From Ga0077555 sp033764055 (GTDB lineage: Bacteria > Pseudomonadota > Alphaproteobacteria > Rhizobiales > Hyphomicrobiaceae): a stretch of 64,000 nucleotides of DNA. A program made the position numbers and the translations under genes. The notes below the pieces were generated by a model, which worked only from the letters and a program-made list of their open reading frames with translations, was not told the origin of the DNA and ran no database searches. This document shows, in pieces, positions 9,046 to 17,315 of the stretch. Position 1 is the stretch's first letter; each line of letters opens with the position of its first letter. The stretch lies in the NCBI GenBank assembly GCA_033764055.1, contig JANRJI010000119.1, positions 186,001 through 250,000 on the forward strand, in the 5' to 3' direction.

Positions 9046-9311
9046 GGCTGGTGATTCGCCTCTGATCGGGCGGACAATCGAGCCACAGTATTCGGCTTAT
9101 GTCGATCGCAGCCCCATTGGATGGACATTTTTAACACGCGAAACAGATACTTGATGCGTTGCCGTTCCGGCCTCCTTGGCACGGCTGTGGCCAAGCGTGT
9201 ATCAGCATGGTCGAGCGAGTTGCAAGGGGAGGCTGGCGGCTATGCCGGCTCCGCTTTGGCGAAGTCCGGCGTCTGGCACATGGAAAACCCCTTGAAGGGA
9301 TCACGCAGCCG

Positions 9312-9950
9312 ATGACCCAGACCGCGCACCCGACCGACCTCGAGCTGGCCGCGCTGATCTCGAGCAAGATCTGCCACGACGTCATCAATCCGGTCGGCGC
9401 CATCTACAATGGCCTCGAGATCCTCAACGAGGAGGACGACGACGAGGCGAAATCCTACGCGCTGGACGTCATTCGCAACGTGACGGAGCAGGCGTCGGCA
9501 CGCCTCCAGTTCGCTCGCTTCGCGTTCGGCGCCGCCGGCTCCGCGGGGTCTGTCATCGACCTGAGCACGGCCGAGCAGATCAGCCGAGGCTTTGTCGGCA
9601 CGACCAAGCACAAGCTGGCATGGAAAGGCCCCCCCGGTCATCTCGGCAAGGATCGGGCGAAGCTACTCTTGAATCTGGTGGCGTCTGCCATGAACGCCCT
9701 GCCTCGGGGCGGCGATATCGAGGTCGAGATCAAGGGGCCTCTGGAGAATGCCACGTTCTCGGTGCGATGCCGGGGAACCGGGGCGCGCCCTCCGAATCAC
9801 CTGATGGACTTCCTCGCCGGGCCACCGAAGCAGCCGCTGGATACGCAGACAATCCAAGCCTATTACACGGCCCGCCTCGCCGGTAGCGCGGGCATGCGCC
9901 TCGATGTGCTGAAGAACGGTGCGGACGTGGTCCTGGCCGCCCGCAACTGA
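9312..9950 (+). CDS. chpT: Histidine phosphotransferase ChpT
   Basis: A 212-residue protein with the ChpT signature: phosphoacceptor H22 in ISSKICHDVINPVGAIYNG on the first helix of a dimeric four-helix bundle, then a degenerate Bergerat-like domain lacking ATP-binding motifs. In alphaproteobacteria ChpT relays phosphate from CckA to CtrA and CpdR, controlling cell cycle, motility and envelope genes. The start at 9312 gives the canonical N-terminus; GAAGGG lies upstream, and a longer open frame upstream lacks family similarity. The gene is followed by a receiver-only regulator (10079), the order found in many Hyphomicrobiales. Confidence 0.92.
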   Translation: MTQTAHPTDLELAALISSKICHDVINPVGAIYNGLEILNEEDDDEAKSYALDVIRNVTEQASARLQFARFAFGAAGSAGSVIDLSTAEQISRGFVGTTKHKLAWKGPPGHLGKDRAKLLLNLVASAMNALPRGGDIEVEIKGPLENATFSVRCRGTGARPPNHLMDFLAGPPKQPLDTQTIQAYYTARLAGSAGMRLDVLKNGADVVLAARN

Positions 9951-10078
9951 CCGGGCAACTAACGGTTGCGAGCTGTAGAAAATTAAGCTTTGCCGGCGAA
10001 AGTGGGCAGCGTCCACAACTTGCGCTTGAGCACACGCGCTCGCTGCCATGCCGGCAGTCCACCGATTTGGAGCCCGCC

Positions 10079-10444
10079 ATGAAGCATTGCCTCGTCGTCG
10101 ACGACAGCGACGTCATTCGAAAGGTCGCCCGTCGCATCCTTGAAAGCCGCGGTCTCGAGGTCACTGAGGCCGAGAATGGCCAGGAAGCGGTCGAGCGTTG
10201 CCTGCAGCGCATGCCGGATGCAGTCCTTCTCGATTGGCAGATGCCCGTGATGAGCGGCCTCGAGTTCCTCGGCGCGCTGCGCCTCTCGACCAGGCAGCCT
10301 CGGCCCTACATTTTCTACTGCACCACGGAGAACGACCCCGTCGAGATCTCGCGCGCCATCGCGGGCGGAGCCAACGACTACATCCTGAAGCCCTTCGATC
10401 GCTCGTCGCTCGAAGGCAAGCTGTCGGATGCCGGGTTGATGTGA
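10079..10444 (+). CDS. CheY-like single-domain response regulator
   Basis: A 121-residue receiver domain and nothing else. The acidic pocket is D8-D9, the phosphoacceptor is D52 in LLDWQMPVMSG, the switch threonine is T83 in CTTEN, and the lysine is K104 in LKPFD. GGAG lies six bases before the ATG. An upstream TTG in the same frame is less likely. Its position 128 bases after chpT makes ChpT its likely phosphodonor or competitor. The KHCLVVDDSDVIRK opening matches the receiver next to chpT in rhizobia rather than CpdR. The output partner is unknown because no effector domain is present. Confidence 0.9.
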   Translation: MKHCLVVDDSDVIRKVARRILESRGLEVTEAENGQEAVERCLQRMPDAVLLDWQMPVMSGLEFLGALRLSTRQPRPYIFYCTTENDPVEISRAIAGGANDYILKPFDRSSLEGKLSDAGLM

Positions 10445-10555
10445 CGCGGACGTCGCGGCCCCACTGTCTCGGTGAGACAGCCCTCCCGTGGCAGTAGCGC
10501 CTCCGTCCTGATCGTATAAGCTTCCCCGACGCACCACGAGTGACGGGAGAGCCCC

Positions 10556-11503
10556 ATGCGCTTCGGCGTCAACATCCTATCCCGCGGCCCCATGGCCAAT
10601 CGCGCAGGCTACAAGGCCGTCGCCTCGGCCGCCGAGCGCCTCGGCTTCGACTTCGTCTCGGCCAACGATCATGTCGTTGTTCCCGCCGACATCGACAGCC
10701 GCTACCCCTACACCGAGGAGGGCGACTGGGCCGGCCGCAACACCGGACAATGCCTCGATGTCCTCTCGACGCTGACCTTCCTCGCCGGCTGCACCGAGCG
10801 CGTGCGACTGCTTTCCTCCGTGATGGTCGTGCCGCATCGCCCTGCCATCCTTGCCGCCAAGATGATCGCCACCGCCGACGTTCTCTCCGAGGGCCGCATG
10901 GTGATCGGCGTCGGTGCCGGCTGGATGAAGGAGGAGATCGAGGCGCTCGGCGCACCGCCCTACGAGGCGCGCGGCAAGGTCACCGACGAGTACATCGCCG
11001 CCTTCCGCGAGCTGTGGACCAAGCCCCGGCCCGAGATGAAGGGCGCCTTCGTCGAATTCTCGAGCATCCTCTTCGAGCCGAAGCCGGTCGCCAAGCCTCA
11101 TCCGCCGATCTGGGTCGGCGGCGAGAGCCCGGCCGCCATGCGCCGCGCCGTCAGACTCGGCGACGGCTGGTATCCGGCCTCCAGCAATCCCGCCAATCGC
11201 CTGGATACCGCCTCGCGCGTCGCGGCGGCGATGGGCCAGTTCAAGGCGTTGTGCGAGACGGCCGGCCGAGTCCCGGCATCGATCACGCTCGCCCACGTCG
11301 TGCTCTGGCCCGTCAACTGGACCGCCGAGGCCGCCATCTCAGGTGGCCGCCGCACCTTCACTGGCTCCTCCGAGCAGATGCGCGAGGACGCCGCTACCCT
11401 CGCCGCAGCCGGCGTCACCGATGTCAACGTCTCCTTCCCTGCCCCGACGGTGCAGGAGACGGTCGAGAAGATGGAGCGGTTTGCCGAGGAGGTGATGGGG
11501 TAG
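10556..11503 (+). CDS. LLM-class (luciferase-like) F420/FMN-dependent oxidoreductase
   Basis: A 315-residue single-domain TIM-barrel flavin- or F420-dependent oxidoreductase. Typical segments are MRFGVNILSRGP at the start, AERLGFDFVSANDHVVVP, GRMVIGVGAGWMKEE (strand 4, ligand-binding) and PPIWVGGESPAAMRRAVRLGDGW. Family members oxidise alcohols or carry out monooxygenation. The VIGVGAGW and WVGG blocks are characteristic of the F420-associated subfamily annotated as TIGR03619, but cofactor choice cannot be settled here. The start follows GGGAGAG by about five bases. It stands alone in the plus direction. Confidence 0.87.
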   Translation: MRFGVNILSRGPMANRAGYKAVASAAERLGFDFVSANDHVVVPADIDSRYPYTEEGDWAGRNTGQCLDVLSTLTFLAGCTERVRLLSSVMVVPHRPAILAAKMIATADVLSEGRMVIGVGAGWMKEEIEALGAPPYEARGKVTDEYIAAFRELWTKPRPEMKGAFVEFSSILFEPKPVAKPHPPIWVGGESPAAMRRAVRLGDGWYPASSNPANRLDTASRVAAAMGQFKALCETAGRVPASITLAHVVLWPVNWTAEAAISGGRRTFTGSSEQMREDAATLAAAGVTDVNVSFPAPTVQETVEKMERFAEEVMG

Positions 11504-11773
11504 GGTGCGAGGCTCTGGTGGTCGAGGTCCGTTGGCGACGGCTTCGGCAAGTCGCTCAATCAGCTCGCGGGCCTTGGCTTCCAGCATGGCGTCGAGCCAG
11601 GGACCAGTCGCCTTGCCATGCATCGCTTCAATCTCGGCAAGCGACAGCCGAGCCTCATTGCGCTTGGCGAGCACGCGATCTTGGACACCTGGTGGAGCTG
11701 GTTGAGAAAGGATGGGAAGAGCTTTGCTTGTCGGCGGCGGCGGCGGCCGTGGCATCACGTGGGCCAGTGGCAT
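11339..11773 (-). CDS. Doubtful small open frame overlapping the LLM gene
   Basis: A 144-codon frame on the reverse strand. Its middle (about residues 36-80) reads like a real helical protein, with ARLSLAEIEAMHGKATGPW and EAKARELIERLAEAVANG. Its last 55 residues lie antisense to the 3' end of the LLM oxidoreductase, and its N-terminus is proline-rich. It may be a small gene, the eroded remnant of one, or chance. I recognise no family. Confidence 0.25.
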   Translation of the reverse strand: MPLAHVMPRPPPPPTSKALPILSQPAPPGVQDRVLAKRNEARLSLAEIEAMHGKATGPWLDAMLEAKARELIERLAEAVANGPRPPEPRTLPHHLLGKPLHLLDRLLHRRGREGDVDIGDAGCGEGSGVLAHLLGGASEGAAAT

Positions 11774-11977
11774 CGGTCATGGCGGTTGCCTCCCATGGGC
11801 CAGCACGCTATCAACGCCACGCCCCGAGCCCCCAATCCGCTGCTTCGGCCAGGACGGACCAGCAAGTTGGGCGATCGGAGCAGTTCGCAGGCCAGTGGTA
11901 GGCCTAAAGACAATGGTAGGCCAATAGACAGTGGTAGGCCAGTAGACGCAGCCCGCAAGCACCCGAGATCGGCTATT
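11504..11977. other. 474-base intergenic stretch between LLM gene and tRNA-Arg
   Basis: Apart from the doubtful reverse-strand frame to 11773 and the three 18-base repeats at 11894-11947, I see no gene, terminator or promoter I can defend here. It is the longest stretch without a confident gene in the window. Confidence 0.6.
11894..11947 (+). repeat. Three tandem imperfect 18-bp repeats
   Basis: Three consecutive 18-base units (11894-11911, 11912-11929, 11930-11947) share the core TGGTAGGCC and the end AGAC, differing at a few positions. They lie 30 bases upstream of the tRNA-Arg gene. The 18-base period is a multiple of three, so the block would encode a GRPxDx-type hexapeptide repeat if translated, but the surrounding frame looks non-coding. 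Confidence 0.85.
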
Positions 11978-12054
11978 GCGCCCGTAGCTCAGATGGATAG
12001 AGCATCCGCCTTCTAAGCGGATGGTCGCAGGTTCGAGTCCTGCCGGGCGCGCCA
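11978..12054 (+). tRNA. tRNA-Arg (anticodon TCT)
   Basis: A complete cloverleaf. The acceptor stem GCGCCCG pairs with CGGGCGC. The D stem is GCTC/GAGC. The anticodon stem TCCGC/GCGGA encloses loop CTTCTAA, giving anticodon TCT, which reads AGA/AGG. The T arm is GCAGG-TTCGAGT-CCTGC, with discriminator G and an encoded CCA at 12052-12054. It decodes codons that are rare in such GC-rich genes. Confidence 0.97.
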
Positions 12055-12173
12055 TCTCGCTCTTGCCATCCGAGACGATTGTGGCCATGGACGCCGATCG
12101 TTCTGGACACGGTAGGAACAGGACGCGATTGCGGCCCCTTGGCCCGGCGAGCCGAGTGCGGATGGGCGAGCCG

Positions 12174-12707
12174 CTACGGACACCAGAGTGATCGGGAAAG
12201 CCAAGCGGCTGGTGGGCGCAGGATACCCTTTGGCGACGCGGCAGAGCCCGTGAGCGCTAGAGACTGCCAGGCGTCGAACCATGCCGGAGGCAACGGATAG
12301 GGAGGGACGATCGACGTCTCAGGTCCGAATCCGTGGCGCCTGTAATAGGCCGGGTCTCCGAGGACGAGCACGTTCGACACGTCTGCGCGGGCAAGCCGGA
12401 TCAATCCTTCACCGATGAGCGCGCCGCCAACACCTCGTCTCTGCCGGTCAGGCGCGACGGCAAGTGGACCAAGCAGTGCAACTCGGCGCTCGCTCCCCTC
12501 CACAGAGCACGGCGTGAACATGATATGCCCCGCGCGTTCCTCCTCCTCGCCGACGATGGCCACAAGCGACAGGATATCCGGGACTTCCGCAAGCAAACGC
12601 TTCACGAGCGGCGCCAGATCCTCGTCGGGAAATGCCGCCGCGTAGAGCATGCTCAACGCCGCCTCGTCGATCGCGCTCGTCTCTCTGATCCTGGGTTCAT
12701 CGGTCAT
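12174..12707 (-). CDS. GNAT family N-acetyltransferase
   Basis: A 177-residue protein with the GNAT fold. The acetyl-CoA binding motif A is LGPLAVAPDRQRRGVGGALI, containing the RxxGxG pyrophosphate loop. Motif B is LVLGDPAYYRRHGFGPE. The pattern of substrate strand, GxxxVAPxxQxxGVG and then YYRRHGF is typical of the YhbS-like subgroup. The start at 12707 (MTDEPRIRET) is preferred; the frame is open for 38 more codons, but that part is arginine-rich and unlike the family. The substrate is unknown. It sits between the tRNA and the acyl-CoA ligase. Confidence 0.88.
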   Translation of the reverse strand: MTDEPRIRETSAIDEAALSMLYAAAFPDEDLAPLVKRLLAEVPDILSLVAIVGEEEERAGHIMFTPCSVEGSERRVALLGPLAVAPDRQRRGVGGALIGEGLIRLARADVSNVLVLGDPAYYRRHGFGPETSIVPPYPLPPAWFDAWQSLALTGSAASPKGILRPPAAWLSRSLWCP

Positions 12708-12837
12708 CGGCTTCCTGGTCCACAGGCGGCGAGGGCGTCGAAGGTTGATCAATGGCCGCACCCACGGCCCGCGCAACGACTCCGGGCGGACCGGTCGGGC
12801 CCGGTGTCGCGACCCCATCATGGGTGGCGATCATCCC

Positions 12838-14388
12838 TCACACGATCCTGCTCGTGTGGCCGGCCCAGTACCTGTCCCGCAGTTGCCGCTTGTAAAGCTT
12901 GCCCGTCGGCAGGCGTGGCAGCTCGGCTTCGAAGTCGACCGACCGCGGGCACTTGATGTGCGACAAGTGGCTGCGGCAGAAGGCGATCAGCTCGTCGGCC
13001 AGCGCCGGCCCGCTCTCGACACCCGGCATCGGCTGCACGACGGCTTTCACCTCTTCGCCGAGATCGGCGTTGGGCACGCCGAAAACCGCCGCATCGGCCA
13101 CCTTCGGATGCGTGATCAGCAGGTTCTCGGCCTCCTGAGGGTAGATGTTGACGCCACCGGAGATGATCATGAACGACGCTCGGTCGGTCAGATACACATA
13201 GCCGTCCGCATCCAGGTAGCCGATGTCTCCGATCGTCGTCAGCTTGCCGTCCGCCGACCGCGCTTCCGCCGTCTTCACCGGATCGTTGAAGTACTCGAAT
13301 GGCGTCGGCGTCTCGAACCAGAGCGTTCCGGGCGTGCCGACGGGGCACGGGCGCATGTCGTCGTCGAGGATCTGCAGCTTGCCGAACGCGACGCGACCGA
13401 CCGTGCCCTTGTGGGCGAGCCACTCCTCGGTGTTGCAGATCGTCATGCCGTTGCCTTCGCTCGCCCCATAGTACTCGTGGATGATCGGCCCCCACCAGTC
13501 GATCATCTGCTCCTTCACGGGCACAGGGCACGGCGCGGCAGCATGCACCGCCACCTCCAGTGACGACACGTCGTATTTCCGGCGCACCTCCTCGGGCAGC
13601 TTCAGCATGCGCGAGAACATCGTCGGCACGAGCTGGCAGTGCGTCACGTGATGCTGCTCCACGAGCCGCAGAAAATCCTCCGCGTCGAACCGCTCCATGA
13701 CGATCACCGAGCCGCCCATGCGGATCGTGAGCCCGACAGCGGTCTGCGGCGCGGCGTGATACAGCGGCGCCGGCGAGAGGTAGATCATCCCCTGGCGATA
13801 GCCCCAGAAGCCGATGGCCCGCTCCTGTAACGGCAGGCTTCGGTCCGGCGGCAGCTCCGGCATCGGTTTCAGCACCCCTTTCGGCCGCCCGGTCGTTCCC
13901 GACGAGTAGAGCATCGGCAGCCCCATGCTCTCGTCTTCGATGGGCGTCTCCGGCAGCCCTCGGGTCGCCTCGTCGAGATTGAGGATGCGCGGGCCGTGCC
14001 CCGGCCCATCCGCGACCAGGCACAGCTCGATGGCCGGGCAATGCGCGAGAGCCGCCATCGCCACCTCGCGCTTTGCCTCGGAGAGGATCAGCACCTTCGA
14101 TAGGCTGTTGTTGACGATGTAGGCGAGCTCGTCCGGCGTCAGGAACGAGTTCACGCACGTATAGTAGAGGCCGCTACGCGCTCCGGCGCTGCAGCACTCG
14201 ATGTAGCGTGCGTTGTTCTCCATGAAGATGGCGTAGTGGTCGAGCCGGCCGAGCCCACGCGTCCTGAGCAGATGCGCCAGCCGGTTGGCTCGCCGCTCGA
14301 GCTCGCGGTAGCTCACCGTCTCGCCGCTGCTGGCCATGATGAAGGCCGCCCGGTCTGGATGCGCGGTGGCGTGCTTGCCAGGATACAT
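12838..14388 (-). CDS. AMP-binding acyl-CoA ligase
   Basis: A 516-residue member of the ANL superfamily. The P-loop is YSSGTTGRPKG (161-171). The central motif is HEYYGASEGNGMT. The hinge region follows TIGDIGYLDADGYVYLTDR. The C-terminal catalytic lysine is in LPTGKLYKR. It activates a carboxylic acid as acyl-AMP and transfers it to CoA in the cytosol. It is divergent from an acyl-CoA dehydrogenase (14525) across 136 bases, so the pair probably activates and then oxidises the same acyl substrate. Chain length cannot be read with confidence; the layout resembles fatty-acid or crotonobetaine-type ligases. Confidence 0.9.
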   Translation of the reverse strand: MYPGKHATAHPDRAAFIMASSGETVSYRELERRANRLAHLLRTRGLGRLDHYAIFMENNARYIECCSAGARSGLYYTCVNSFLTPDELAYIVNNSLSKVLILSEAKREVAMAALAHCPAIELCLVADGPGHGPRILNLDEATRGLPETPIEDESMGLPMLYSSGTTGRPKGVLKPMPELPPDRSLPLQERAIGFWGYRQGMIYLSPAPLYHAAPQTAVGLTIRMGGSVIVMERFDAEDFLRLVEQHHVTHCQLVPTMFSRMLKLPEEVRRKYDVSSLEVAVHAAAPCPVPVKEQMIDWWGPIIHEYYGASEGNGMTICNTEEWLAHKGTVGRVAFGKLQILDDDMRPCPVGTPGTLWFETPTPFEYFNDPVKTAEARSADGKLTTIGDIGYLDADGYVYLTDRASFMIISGGVNIYPQEAENLLITHPKVADAAVFGVPNADLGEEVKAVVQPMPGVESGPALADELIAFCRSHLSHIKCPRSVDFEAELPRLPTGKLYKRQLRDRYWAGHTSRIV

Positions 14389-14524
14389 CGAGGTTCCCCG
14401 GAATGGTGTTCGCGCGAGGAGGCGCGCCGACCGTGATCCGGCTCCAATGACGCTCCCCCTTAACGCCGCCCGTTGATTGGGCGTAGATGATGGCGAAGTC
14501 TGTCACACGCTGCCGGAGCTTGCC

Positions 14525-15664
14525 ATGTCCTTTGCGCGCACCGTCCTCGAGCCTGAGCACGAGCTTTTCCGCCGCTCCGTGTCGGCCTTTTACGACCGCG
14601 AGGTCGCGCCGCATTACGCCGAGTGGGAGAAGGCGGGCCAGGTGAGCCGGGAGGTCTGGCGCAAGGCCGGCGAGGCCGGATTGCTGTTGACCACGATACC
14701 GGAGGCCTATGGTGGCGCGGGCGCCGATTTCCGGATGGCCGCGATCGTGATGGAGGAAGCCGGAAGGCGCGCATTCGCGGCCCCCGGCTACGCGCTCCAC
14801 TCCGAGATCGTCGCTCCCTACATTCTGAAGTATGGCACCGAGGAGCAGCGCCAACGCTGGCTGCCGGCCATGGCCCGCGGCGAGGTGATCGCCGCCATCG
14901 CCATGACCGAGCCCGACACCGGCAGCGACGTTCAGGCCATCCGGACCACCGCCGAGCGCCGCGGCAACGAGCTGGTCGTCAACGGTGCCAAGACCTTCAT
15001 CACCAATGGCGAGATGGCCGACATCGTTCTGGTCGCCTGCAAGACAGACCCCACAAAGGGTGCCAAGGGCATCAGTCTGGTGGTCGTGGAGACCAGCCGT
15101 GAGGGCTTCCGTCGCGGCCGCAAGCTCGAGAAGATCGGCGAGAAGGCCCAGGATATTGCCGAGCTGTTCTTCGACGAGGTCCGCGTGCCGCCGTCGAACC
15201 TGATCGGTGAGGAGGGCCAGGGCTTCCGCTACATGATGCAGGAGCTGCCGCAGGAGCGCCTGACAGTCGTGGTCGGTGCCTGTGCCACCATGGAGGCGGC
15301 GCTCGAGTGGACTCTCGAGCACGTCCGCAATCGCAAGGCTTTCGGCAAGCCGCTCATAGAGCTCCAGAACACCCGCTTCCGGCTGGCCGAGGTCAAGACG
15401 GATGTGGCAGTAGCGCGCCTCTTCGCCGACAAGTGCCTGGAGATGCATTTGAGCGGCAAGCTCGACGTCGCCACGGCCGCAGGCGCCAAGTTCTGGATGA
15501 CCGAGCTCGAGCAGAAGGTGCTCGACACTTGCCTGCAGCTCTTCGGTGGCTATGGCTACATCATGGAGTTCCCGATCGCCCGCGCCTACGGCAACGCCCG
15601 TGTGCACCGGATCTACGCCGGCACCAACGAGATCATGCGCGAGATCGTGGCCCGATCCCTCTGA
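14525..15664 (+). CDS. Acyl-CoA dehydrogenase
   Basis: A 379-residue FAD-dependent dehydrogenase. Visible blocks are AMTEPDTGSDVQAIRTT and TFITNGEMAD (FAD and substrate contacts), then RKAFGKPL, LFGGYGYIMEFPIAR and IYAGTNEIMREI. The position that carries the catalytic glutamate in medium-chain enzymes (YEGT) is alanine here (YAGT), as in isovaleryl and long-chain types, where the base comes from an earlier helix. It introduces an alpha-beta double bond into acyl-CoA and passes electrons to ETF. The start at 14525 (MSFARTVLEPEH) matches the family N-terminus. Confidence 0.92.
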   Translation: MSFARTVLEPEHELFRRSVSAFYDREVAPHYAEWEKAGQVSREVWRKAGEAGLLLTTIPEAYGGAGADFRMAAIVMEEAGRRAFAAPGYALHSEIVAPYILKYGTEEQRQRWLPAMARGEVIAAIAMTEPDTGSDVQAIRTTAERRGNELVVNGAKTFITNGEMADIVLVACKTDPTKGAKGISLVVVETSREGFRRGRKLEKIGEKAQDIAELFFDEVRVPPSNLIGEEGQGFRYMMQELPQERLTVVVGACATMEAALEWTLEHVRNRKAFGKPLIELQNTRFRLAEVKTDVAVARLFADKCLEMHLSGKLDVATAAGAKFWMTELEQKVLDTCLQLFGGYGYIMEFPIARAYGNARVHRIYAGTNEIMREIVARSL

Positions 15665-15713
15665 CGCCGATGATGCCCTCCGCCCCGCCCAGATGCCTGC
15701 ACGAGGTAGCCCC

Positions 15714-16652
15714 ATGGCCAAGAATCCGAAGCAGCCGGCCGTGACCAGGCCCGAGCCGGCCGAGGCATGGGCCTGGCCCGAGGAGCGTTGGCGCGCCATC
15801 GTCGCCAAGGTCCGCGCCGGCCGGTCGCTGCGGCCGGCGAGCTGGCCTGGAGGCGCCCGCACCGCCGTCGCGCTGTCGTTCGATTCCGATCACGAGACCC
15901 AGACGCTCCGCTGGGGTCACGATTCGCCAGGCCGCCTCAGCGCCGGCGAGTACGGTGCGCGCGTCGGGGTGCCACGCATCCGCAAGCTGTTGGCCCGCTA
16001 TGACATCAAGGCGAGCTTCTTCGTACCCGGCGTCATCGCGCTGCTCTATCCCGGCGAGCAGCGCGCTGTCGTCGCCGAGGGCCACGAGGTGGCGATCCAC
16101 AGCTGGATCCACGAGCTGAACAGCACATTGCCGCCGGCCGTCGAGCGCGAGCTGCAATTTCGCGCCGCCGATACGCTGGAGAAGGTCACGGGCGCCCGTC
16201 CCGTTGGCATTCGTACGCCGTCCTGGGATTTCAGCCCGCACACCCTGGCCATCACCCGCGAGATGGGGCTGCTCTACGACAGCTCGCTGATGGCCGACGA
16301 CGATCCCTACGAGCTGCTCGAGGACGGTGAGGCGACGGGTGTCGTCGAGCTGCCGGTCGAATGGATCAGAGACGACGCGCCCTATCTCACGATGGACCGC
16401 ATGGGCACGGCGCGCCCCTATTCCTCGCCGACGGGCGTTCTGGAGGTCTTCCGTCGTGAGTTCGATGGCGTCTACCAGTCCGGCCCCGGCGGTCTCTACC
16501 TCCTCACCATGCACCCGCACGTCATCGGCCACGCGAGCCGCCTGCAACTCCTCGACGAGCTGATCCGCCATATCCGTGGCCACGAGGGCATCTGGTTTGC
16601 CACCCATGCCGAGGTTGCCCGTTACGTGCGGGCCGTCGGCGGCTTGGCGTGA
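15714..16652 (+). CDS. Polysaccharide deacetylase family protein
   Basis: A 312-residue NodB-fold (CE4) protein. The metal motif is SFDSDHE, a variant of the usual TFDDG. It is followed by HSWIHE (HxxxH zinc ligands) and IRTPSWDFSP (the RxPxW active-site arginine loop). The C-terminal LYLLTMHPHVIGHASR carries the last histidine motif. The aspartate/histidine-rich first motif matches the allantoinase/PuuE-like and peptidoglycan-deacetylase subgroup. There is no signal peptide, so cytoplasmic C-N hydrolysis is more likely than wall modification. The ATG follows GAGGTAG and lies 50 bases after the dehydrogenase stop. Confidence 0.88.
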   Translation: MAKNPKQPAVTRPEPAEAWAWPEERWRAIVAKVRAGRSLRPASWPGGARTAVALSFDSDHETQTLRWGHDSPGRLSAGEYGARVGVPRIRKLLARYDIKASFFVPGVIALLYPGEQRAVVAEGHEVAIHSWIHELNSTLPPAVERELQFRAADTLEKVTGARPVGIRTPSWDFSPHTLAITREMGLLYDSSLMADDDPYELLEDGEATGVVELPVEWIRDDAPYLTMDRMGTARPYSSPTGVLEVFRREFDGVYQSGPGGLYLLTMHPHVIGHASRLQLLDELIRHIRGHEGIWFATHAEVARYVRAVGGLA

Positions 16653-16759
16653 GACTTCCGATGACCCTGCCAATCAGGTCCGATCACTGGGTGGCCGACA
16701 TATGCCGGTGGGTCGGCTCCGCTCGTCGGCTGGCGAGCTCCAGGCACAGGCGACGAGGC

Positions 16760-17308
16760 ATGGCGTGGCGGCTTCTGGCGGTTTTGGTCTCGCTGGTCGC
16801 GAGCGGTTTGGGCGCGGCCCCGGTCCGTGCCGCCGACAAGCTCGATCTTCACGTCGAGAATGTTGACGACATCGCCTTCTATGCTGTGCTCGATCAGCGC
16901 GGGCGCGGAGTGGCTGTGCGCATCTGCGAGTGGAGCGTCAATCCCGGCTGCGCCGGCTCGGTCGCGCTCACCACCAGGCTCGAGCCCAATCGCACCCAGA
17001 TGCTGGTCGTCGGCCTCTGCAACAAGGTCTACCGCGGCATTTGCCTGAGACCCGTCGGCGAGTGCGGCAAGGTCGCCGGTGATTTCACGTTGGCAGTCAA
17101 CGGTTGGTCGGCATCTCGGGGGGCTCGCCTCTGGAGCCAATCGCTCAATGTCCAGGACAATACCTACGGGACGAAGCGGCTCTGGGGCATCAGGGTGCGC
17201 ACCTACGCCGATGGCACGATCCGTCTGGAGTCTCGGCTGACGCCCGCCGAGCAGAAGCGCATCGCGTCCATGCGGCTGAACGAGTTCCGCAACGTCTGTC
17301 CGCGCTAG
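16760..17308 (+). CDS. Secreted cysteine-containing hypothetical protein
   Basis: A 182-residue protein from the ATG at 16760. Residues 1-24 form a signal peptide (WRLLAVLVSLVASGLG, cleavage after VRA). The mature part has six or more cysteines in ICEW, PGCAG, GLCNK, GICLR, ECGK and VCPR, consistent with disulfides in the periplasm. The body looks beta-rich (LDLHVENVDDIAFYAVLD, WGIRVRTYADGTIRL). The frame is open upstream from 16649, but that extension would bury the signal peptide. No family is recognised. It ends seven bases before the convergent stop of the TIR-STAND gene. Confidence 0.7.
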   Translation: MAWRLLAVLVSLVASGLGAAPVRAADKLDLHVENVDDIAFYAVLDQRGRGVAVRICEWSVNPGCAGSVALTTRLEPNRTQMLVVGLCNKVYRGICLRPVGECGKVAGDFTLAVNGWSASRGARLWSQSLNVQDNTYGTKRLWGIRVRTYADGTIRLESRLTPAEQKRIASMRLNEFRNVCPR

Positions 17309-17315
17309 CGTGGTG

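Noticed and set aside
11978..12054. tRNA-Arg as an integration (att) site of a genomic island
   Set aside because: No integrase, no 3' tRNA fragment duplicate and no mobile gene is seen near it, so the idea is unsupported.
14174..15862. A 562-codon reverse frame over the acyl-CoA dehydrogenase
   Set aside because: It is a shadow frame. The acyl-CoA ligase and dehydrogenase on opposite strands account for the DNA.
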